The translations under genes were made by a program, and so were the position numbers. Positions 40,500 to 44,894 of a stretch of 44,894 nucleotides of DNA are shown here, one piece after another. A model generated the notes under the pieces. The model did not search any database and was not told the origin of the DNA. It saw nothing but the letters and a program-made list of their open reading frames with translations. Each line of letters starts with the position of its first letter. Within the stretch, counting starts at the first letter, position 1. This DNA comes from a virus. The stretch is from IMG/VR virus record IMGVR_UViG_3300049460_000385, positions 1 through 44,894 of that record. One strand, 5' to 3'.

Positions 40500-40826
40500 A
40501 TGACGACCATAGTCGATAGCTTAGACGCAAGCAAAAGTGCTCGTTTAGATCTCAAAACGACAGAATTTGCAAAGGAATTTATCCGAAAAGCAGCTGCTAT
40601 CTCAGGTTTAGATATGACCTCGTTCATTATGTCTTCTGCGTTTGAAAAAGCAGAATCCGTTATGGCGAATTACAATAGAGTCCAGCTATCCGCTAGGGCT
40701 TTTGAAAAACTGCATGAGGTTTTACGTGAAAGTGAAACTGATGCGACGCCGACTGATGAGTTGGTTCGACTAATGAGGATGAAGAATGAACGCGCAAGAA
40801 CAAGAGAACGGAAACTACGTAGTTGA
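40500..40826 (+). CDS. DUF1778 antitoxin (TacA-like)
   Basis: A 108-aa RHH-type antitoxin. ATG 40500 follows an AGGTGA ribosome site; a GTG at 40491 is possible. It has the ribbon-helix-helix core typical of TacA/DUF1778 (ARLDLKTTEFAKEFIRKAAAISG, MTSFIMSSAFEKAESVM), then NRVQLSARAFEKLHEVLRES, the toxin-binding region, and a basic C-terminus. It neutralises the GNAT toxin and represses the promoter at 40298-40355. The gene is 41 bp overlapped with the toxin. Confidence 0.88.
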   Translation: MTTIVDSLDASKSARLDLKTTEFAKEFIRKAAAISGLDMTSFIMSSAFEKAESVMANYNRVQLSARAFEKLHEVLRESETDATPTDELVRLMRMKNERARTRERKLRS

Positions 40827-41346
40827 TACTCAGCTGAAGGATAATATCGAGAGTTACAAACTCTCAAAAAGTTTTTCTTGCGGCCAGCCGGCCCTTGATG
40901 ACTACTTTGTCTCTAAGTTGAAGCGTGCACTGAAAAGCGAAAATGTGGGAGCACTCGGCGTCGTTAATGAGCAGGGTGAGCTTTTCGGATTCTGCACGTA
41001 CACTTTCGAATTCCTTGATCGCGAAGCAGTGGCCACAGTGGCTCCGCAGAGCAACCAACCCCGTGAAGTGCCAGTAGTGAAACTGAGCGTGTTGGCGGTG
41101 GATGTTAAGTATCAAGGCCTTGGTATCGGTACTGAATTGCTGATGTATGCCTTGGAAAACACGCTGCGTGTTCATGAGATCATTCCTGTAAAGGGGTTGT
41201 ATCTCGACGCGGTGGCTAGCGCGGAAGTGTTTTATTCTAAGTTGGGGTTTAAGCAGTTGGATAACCCCTCGGTTCCGGCCGGGTGCATTCCAATGTTCAT
41301 GCCCATTAAAGTTATCGCGGCTGCTGTTTCTGTAAGCCAAGGGTAA
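40786..41346 (+). CDS. GNAT acetyltransferase toxin (TacT-like)
   Basis: A 186-aa GNAT-family toxin. It opens with the TacT-type N-terminus (YKLSKSFSCGQPALDDYFVSKL) and has the acetyl-CoA P-loop KYQGLGIGTELL (about 108-119) and the catalytic-type Tyr in EVFYSKLGF (about 147-155). TacT-like toxins acetylate the amino group of charged tRNAs and stop translation. Ribosome site GAGG before ATG. The pair is a moron of the prophage right arm and stabilises it or responds to infection. A terminator follows. Confidence 0.87.
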   Translation: MNAQEQENGNYVVDTQLKDNIESYKLSKSFSCGQPALDDYFVSKLKRALKSENVGALGVVNEQGELFGFCTYTFEFLDREAVATVAPQSNQPREVPVVKLSVLAVDVKYQGLGIGTELLMYALENTLRVHEIIPVKGLYLDAVASAEVFYSKLGFKQLDNPSVPAGCIPMFMPIKVIAAAVSVSQG

Positions 41347-41374
41347 TTTTCAGGCAGTTCCTGCCCGAGACCGA

Positions 41375-41394
41375 GGCGCCGTAAGGCGCCTTTT
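41375..41394 (+). terminator. Terminator of the TacAT pair
   Basis: GGCGCC, GTAA loop, GGCGCC, then TTTT. It separates the toxin-antitoxin pair from the following lone gene. Confidence 0.8.
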
Positions 41395-41431
41395 GTCTTT
41401 CTGGTGTCGGTAAAAATTCGAGAGGTGCTAT

Positions 41432-42628
41432 ATGGCTGAACGTTCTCATGTATTGATCATGCCTTCAGATGATTTTACAAGTGAATTGGCGATCAAGAAG
41501 ACGATTCTATTTTTTGATTCTGTAACCTTAGCGAACGCTCATGACGCCGCCTTAGTCAATAGCGAGGAGGTAGTCGAAGAATTTTCTGGCATGACGCTGA
41601 CTTGGTCTGGAAGAAATTCGTTCCCTAGAACTGAAAGTTACACCGATGAGATGGCTAGCGTGCTGCGAAGTACATCATCGCTTCAAAGTAGAGGTATTAT
41701 CCGCCTGACTCCTCCAAAGCCGATGCCTACGCTTGATCCAGGCATGAATTACACAATTTGGCATAGCGCAATCACCAGCGAAAAGCTTGTCAGCGCCGCT
41801 GCACCAGACCGATTTACTAGCGAGAAGCCCCCCTTGGGCGTGGCTGACTACATGCGCGGCCTAATTATGAGCATGGGTGGTGCAAAATCGAAATATGACG
41901 TTTTGGACAGCCGACCGCCGTTTGAGTTTTCAGATCGAGATCAAATTTGGACATTTTATGCGCACCTGAGGCTCGGCCGTGCACTGAAGTTTTTGCGCAT
42001 TTCCCATGCTTTAGGATTGACCCCGATAGCATTTGATACCCCCAATCACAGGATTTTAGACGCTAGTGCGGAATTCGAAAGCTTAGTGGTCAGGAACCAA
42101 GGGGCACAACGGGTCGACACAGTTCGTCAGGTACACTTCGATTTAGATATATTTGATCGTGAGGAGTTTCTGAAAGCGCTTGGTGAAATGAACTGGAACG
42201 AAGTTCAGCAGCTTAGAAAGTATGTCTTGCCGGGTATGAATAACCTAAGGTCTTATCTGCGTAGATCAATTCAGCTTCAAGGGCGGTCCTCAGAAGTATC
42301 TGTCGAAACTTATAGTAAGGAACTAACAAAGTTAAGCGCAGAATTCGAAGGGGCGAAACATAAGCTTGCTGAAGAGTGGGTGAAACTAAGGATTGCTGCG
42401 ATTACGAAGTTTGGTGGGGCAGTAGGTGGTGGGGCAGCAATCGATCAACTGGGTTTGGTTGGCACGACGATAGGGGTTCCTTGGGTCGATCTGCTTGTGA
42501 AAATATTCGCAGGTGGGGTAATTGGCGCTGCCGCGATTACAAAAGATTTGCAGGCTTACATCCCTGCGACTCTTGCGGTAAAACAACATCCTCTCTATTT
42601 CTCAGACAAGTATCTCGTGTCAAGGTGA
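41432..42628 (+). CDS. 398-aa protein of unknown function, candidate defence moron
   Basis: A lone gene behind its own terminator-separated space, at the accessory end of the prophage. Codon use is more AT-rich than the virion genes. The N-terminal two thirds are soluble and mixed (MAERSHVLIMPSDDFTSELA, IIRLTPPKPMPTLDPGMNYTIWH, DQIWTFYAHLRLGRALKFLRISHAL), followed by a helical stretch with coiled character (VETYSKELTKLSAEFEGAKHKLAEEWV). From about residue 323 to 370 it is Gly/Ala-rich and hydrophobic (FGGAVGGGAAIDQLGLVG, LVKIFAGGVIGAAAI), suitable for two short membrane segments. No known domain is recognised. The layout (sensor-like body plus membrane-active end) is one seen in abortive-infection proteins, but this is inference. 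Confidence 0.75.
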   Translation: MAERSHVLIMPSDDFTSELAIKKTILFFDSVTLANAHDAALVNSEEVVEEFSGMTLTWSGRNSFPRTESYTDEMASVLRSTSSLQSRGIIRLTPPKPMPTLDPGMNYTIWHSAITSEKLVSAAAPDRFTSEKPPLGVADYMRGLIMSMGGAKSKYDVLDSRPPFEFSDRDQIWTFYAHLRLGRALKFLRISHALGLTPIAFDTPNHRILDASAEFESLVVRNQGAQRVDTVRQVHFDLDIFDREEFLKALGEMNWNEVQQLRKYVLPGMNNLRSYLRRSIQLQGRSSEVSVETYSKELTKLSAEFEGAKHKLAEEWVKLRIAAITKFGGAVGGGAAIDQLGLVGTTIGVPWVDLLVKIFAGGVIGAAAITKDLQAYIPATLAVKQHPLYFSDKYLVSR

Positions 42629-43117
42629 AACTTTTTCGAGCATCAGTACACGACTGCTCGCTAGGGCGGTTTTGTAATAGAAAAATGAGTTTTCCTATCA
42701 ATCTGCGCCACCGACGAGATGTCACCAGATGCAGGTGCGCCAAACAGCAAACCGGCAGATTCAGAAAAAAATCTGCTGAAAAACCACTTATCCCCCTCCC
42801 GCCGACGGGCTTTGTGTCCTTTTTTTGTGCAAATTCGAATTGAGTGCAAAGGGTGCCGCTAGCCACGCGGGCTGCGGGGTTCCGCAGGCGATCAGCGTTT
42901 GCACGCTTTGCAAACTTTTGAAGAGAAATGCAATGCGGTGACACTCCGCGCCTCGATGCAGCGCCAGAGTGACCAATCCCCAGCCCCCACGTTTGCTGGG
43001 CGGAAAATAAAAAATAGCGCTTTCCCCCACATTTTCGAAATTGAGCTCGATGGTTTTTGACTGCCACGCCCGGTCAGACGGTTTTGCAACTGAACGGGCG
43101 TATGCCGCTTTGGGCGG
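42629..43117. other. Non-coding segment with overlapping minus-strand frames
   Basis: About 490 bp with no credible single gene. At least three minus-strand frames stay open together (for example 42537-43067, 42788-43147, 42892-43155), an unusual property also seen around phage C4/ash immunity regions. Local hairpins: AGCAGATT/AATCTGC-type pairing near 42754-42777, and GTTTGCA-CGCT-TTGCAAAC at about 42896-42914. I cannot say which frame, if any, is translated. Confidence 0.4.
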
Positions 43118-43168
43118 GGCCTGTAGCTGATCTGGTGGCTGGAACAACCTTTCACGAAATTACAGGCC
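43118..43168. ncRNA. C4-antisense-RNA-like structured element
   Basis: An outer 8-bp perfect stem GGCCTGTA (43118-43125) with TACAGGCC (43161-43168) encloses a conserved-looking hairpin GGTGGCTGGAACAACC (43134-43149) and TTTCACGAAAT. From memory this resembles the C4 antisense RNA of phages P1/P7 and the P4 immunity RNA. GTTCCAG occurs again about 70 bp downstream and could pair with the CTGGAAC loop. I cannot decide the transcribed strand. Confidence 0.5.
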
Positions 43169-43260
43169 TTGCAGTGAGTTTTGAAGCCTACCCGCTGGCT
43201 GCCAGAAATGCCTGGAAAAACGCTGGCGCACTGCCAGTTCCAGTTGAGGGCTGGGAAAAA

Positions 43261-43567
43261 GGTAATTTCGGGAATAAGAGATTCGGAGGGAGCTGCACGC
43301 CTTACAAGGCGGGGCTTTGAGCGATTACCAGAGAAGGTAATTTAGGGTAATTGAAAAGGTAATTTTTCTGTAAGTGGCTGATTTTAAAGGCTTTCGTAAG
43401 GGAAGAATCTAACCACCTCATAAGGTAAGTTGATTACTATAAAATTACCCTATTATTACCTTTAGCAACCCATCTCAAGCCGTTGATTTACAACGTTTTC
43501 CTGAAGATAGGTAAACTAGATTACCAAAATTACCGTTTTCCCATGGGTCAACATTAAATCGGTAATT
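43261..43567. repeat. Cluster of GGTAATT repeats
   Basis: Seven exact GGTAATT/AATTACC copies in 307 bp: 43261, 43336, 43346, 43358, 43443 (inverted), 43528 (inverted) and 43561. Several further GGTAA/TTACC variants occur (43325, 43424, 43456, 43510, 43521). The copies at 43336, 43346 and 43358 are spaced about one helical turn apart. These look like protein-binding iterons: arm sites of a lost integrase, or a replication or partition site. Confidence 0.65.
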
Positions 43568-43680
43568 GCAGGTAGGGAGCTTGTCAGAAGGCTGATGAGC
43601 GGATTCTTGGAAACTGTCACCAGAACTGTCACCAACGGCATTGGGCCTCACGCTAACGTTGCTGAAATCCTTGAAAAGAC

Positions 43681-43727
43681 TGGAGCGGGTGAAGGGAATC
43701 GAACCCTCGTTATCAGCTTGTGAAGCT
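43681..43727 (-). repeat. tRNA-Gly-like 3' fragment, relic attachment core
   Basis: The minus strand reads a tRNA 3' half: part of an anticodon stem-loop (AGCTTCACAAGCT), T-arm GGGTTCGATTCCC, then CACCCGCTCCA. It is close to tRNA-Gly in the acceptor and T arms. The 5' half is absent, so it is an attachment-core relic, not a tRNA gene. It lies 114 bp from the GGTAATT cluster. Confidence 0.6.
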
Positions 43728-43825
43728 TTGACCGAGGTAGGAGTCGAGCGAACAACGTGGGGTGGTGTTGATAAACGCCGATTCGGCAGAGACATGACAG
43801 TTGGGCGCAAGGGGTGACTATTCGA

Positions 43826-44215
43826 CTAGATGTGCTTCGCCTGCTCTGCGAAAAGCTTAGATGCTAGCGCGGTCCCGATGATTGTCTTAATGGTGTCCAA
43901 CTGGGTTTGCGTGAGAAAGCACCATGGGGTTACCCAATGGATCAGCAGAACAATCAGCATTCCCATAAAAGCCGTTACAAGGAGCCAAAAGACAACTATT
44001 CGAGCAGTGGAGAGGTGGTCGCGAAAGCGTTCATCCCTACCGTATTTTGTTTCGGCGGCCCTTTTATCAAGGTCGCCATCTGCGAAGCCCATCGCCTCTT
44101 GAGACGATAGGCCTCTATCTGAAGGAAGAGTCGGTAGTGGGAGAGCGGGGTCAGGTATGTTGATGATACCTGGAGCCCCATGTGGATCATCCTGCGGCGG
44201 CTGCGTTTGCTGCAT
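43826..44215 (-). CDS. Membrane protein paired with the Panacea antitoxin, putative toxin
   Basis: A 129-aa protein with a Pro-rich cytosolic N-terminus (GIINIPDPALPLPTLPSDRG), a charged stretch, one strong transmembrane helix (ARIVVFWLLVTAFMGMLIVLLIHW, about 71-94) and a helical C-terminus (LDTIKTIIGTALASKLFAEQA). The start overlaps the Panacea gene by 29 bp, so it is co-translated. Small membrane proteins are among the known partners neutralised by Panacea-domain antitoxins (PanTA). I infer it is the toxin of the pair; a non-toxic accessory role is possible. Confidence 0.7.
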   Translation of the reverse strand: MQQTQPPQDDPHGAPGIINIPDPALPLPTLPSDRGLSSQEAMGFADGDLDKRAAETKYGRDERFRDHLSTARIVVFWLLVTAFMGMLIVLLIHWVTPWCFLTQTQLDTIKTIIGTALASKLFAEQAKHI

Positions 44216-44675
44216 GCTGCGTACGTTCCCTGTAAATACGCTGATAATGATCCATGATCAGATCGTTCGAAATTACCTGGCCGAGCGTATCGCCTTGGAA
44301 AGTCAGAGACCAGGGTGTGTTCGGCGCGTGGGTGATCTGTGAAAGCGCGATACCCGACTGATGGCCATACATCTGAATGACCTGATCAACCATCGTCGCT
44401 TCATAGACATCAAGCGCGCAAGACGATGCACCTAGCGGTCTAGGCACCTGTCCGTCACGGTAAACCTTCAGGCTCTGGTACAGCTCGGGGATCACAGGTC
44501 CATATTTCCACGCCTGTACGTCCTCCTTGATGAGAGGTCGCCCGTACAGACCGAGCATCCAGCCGTGACATAGATAAACCAGTTTGAGCAATTGCATCGG
44601 TGTGAAATAGCGTGGGGGAGTCTCTGCCGCTCCCCTCCTGATTATTTCGTTCGCAATTTGCAGTGCCGAATGCAT
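44187..44675 (-). CDS. Panacea-domain (SocA/GepA-like, DUF4065) antitoxin
   Basis: A 162-aa protein with an almost complete Panacea signature: ALQIANEIIRR, then YFTPMQLLKLVYLCHGWMLG, LYGRPLIKEDVQAWKYGPVIPELYQ. The conserved KLVYLCHGW and AWKYGPV blocks are both intact. Ribosome site GAGGAGG before ATG 44675. Panacea proteins are antitoxins of many unrelated toxins, and SocA is an adaptor for ClpXP degradation of SocB. Its promoter is overlapped by a LexA box, so the pair is probably SOS-controlled. Confidence 0.87.
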   Translation of the reverse strand: MHSALQIANEIIRRGAAETPPRYFTPMQLLKLVYLCHGWMLGLYGRPLIKEDVQAWKYGPVIPELYQSLKVYRDGQVPRPLGASSCALDVYEATMVDQVIQMYGHQSGIALSQITHAPNTPWSLTFQGDTLGQVISNDLIMDHYQRIYRERTQHAANAAAAG

Positions 44676-44715
44676 TAGTGCCTCCTCGGAGCTGAGTCCT
44701 TCAACCCTCTGTTAC

Positions 44716-44743
44716 GAAGAAGCCTTCCTCTGAAAGCTTCTTC
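44716..44743. promoter_or_regulatory. Hairpin in the Panacea leader
   Basis: GAAGAAGC and GCTTCTTC form an 8-bp inverted repeat about 40 bp upstream of the Panacea ribosome site, inside its predicted 5' leader. It might affect translation or be a weak attenuator. There is no adjacent T-run. Confidence 0.4.
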
Positions 44744-44771
44744 AGTCCCAACGATGATTTGTTGAGCTGAG

Positions 44772-44869
44772 TTGTTACGTTAGCACGTTGTAAATAGGGG
44801 CGCTATCGGGAATGTCAATACTGTTCGAATGAACAGTATTCAGAAGCTTGTTACGTGGCTTGTTACGTT
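44772..44869 (+). repeat. TTGTTACGT arm-type repeats, prophage right end
   Basis: TTGTTACGTT at 44772-44781, TTGTTACGTG at 44848-44857 and TTGTTACGTT at 44860-44869, with a weaker TGTTACG at 44710. The same word flanks the left end (11811, 11863). They are the likely integrase arm sites of the right attachment site, whose tRNA-Thr core should lie just past 44894. Confidence 0.65.
44791..44838 (-). promoter_or_regulatory. SOS-controlled promoter of the Panacea pair
   Basis: On the minus strand: TTGACA (plus 44813-44818), 16-bp spacer, TATTTA (44791-44796). Overlapping the -35 side is a textbook LexA site, TACTG-N10-CAGTA at 44819-44838 (CTGT-N8-ACAG core), within a 10-bp palindrome AATACTGTTC/GAACAGTATT. 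LexA bound here should block the promoter, so transcription toward the Panacea gene would rise after DNA damage. Confidence 0.75.
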
Positions 44870-44894
44870 TCGCGGACAAACAAAAGGCCTGCAT

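Noticed and set aside
42537-43155. Overlapping minus-strand frames near the C4-like element (possible ash-type genes)
   Set aside because: Three frames are open at once, none has a clear ribosome site, and I cannot confirm the ash family by eye; kept only as part of the non-coding description.
1-44894. CRISPR array
   Set aside because: No regularly spaced direct repeats with unique spacers; the GGTAATT cluster is irregular and in both orientations.

Overview
The window is from a Pseudomonas-like gammaproteobacterium, probably of the fluorescens group. The evidence is a chromosomal DUF3077-type gene at the left edge, a GC-rich background, and protein relatives typical of Pseudomonas P2-like prophages. 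No complete tRNA or rRNA gene is present. Almost the whole window is mobile DNA, apparently two integrated elements in tandem that both use the 3' end of a tRNA-Thr(TGT) gene. The intact tRNA gene should lie just beyond the right edge.

Layout. (1) 1-1334 is chromosomal flank: a DUF3077 protein, a 58-aa membrane peptide and terminators. (2) About 1335-11723 is a genomic island. It is bounded by a degenerate 22-nt tRNA 3'-end copy on the left and a perfect 45-nt copy (11724-11768) on the right, with CTACCCTTA-like arm repeats near both ends and a P4-type integrase at the right end. Its cargo is a leftward operon: an OLD-family ATPase/TOPRIM nuclease plus a UvrD-like helicase (Gabija-like), then an AT-rich cassette of an AAA+ ATPase and three tiny coupled genes of unknown function. 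A second, ICE-type tyrosine recombinase and a 0.9-kb non-coding stretch with perfect hairpins and DnaA-box-like sites follow. (3) About 11769 to beyond 44894 is a P2/HP1-like prophage. Integrase and the early genes (primase-helicase, YmfL-like regulator, BcepMu gp16-like regulator) run leftward from a divergent operator. A CI-like repressor runs rightward. An Ogr-type late activator, portal and terminase run leftward. A complete rightward late operon runs from scaffold to baseplate spike, including holin, endolysin, Rz/Rz1 and an E/E'-type -1 frameshift. TTGTTACGT repeats near both ends look like integrase arm sites.

(4) The right end of the prophage (40.3-44.9 kb) is an accessory region. It holds a TacAT-type DUF1778/GNAT toxin-antitoxin pair behind a strong promoter embedded in a 20-bp palindrome, and an unrecognised 398-aa protein with a hydrophobic C-terminus. 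A 1.2-kb non-coding segment follows, with a C4-antisense-RNA-like hairpin, a cluster of GGTAATT repeats and a tRNA-Gly-like attachment relic. Last is a Panacea-domain protein with a membrane-protein partner. The promoter of this pair is overlapped by a textbook LexA box, suggesting an SOS-controlled toxin-antitoxin pair.

The best candidates for undescribed biology are the AAA+/three-small-protein cassette (1854-3513), the 398-aa lone gene (41432-42628) and the SOS-linked Panacea pair (43826-44838). All functional statements are from reading the sequence. No database search was run.
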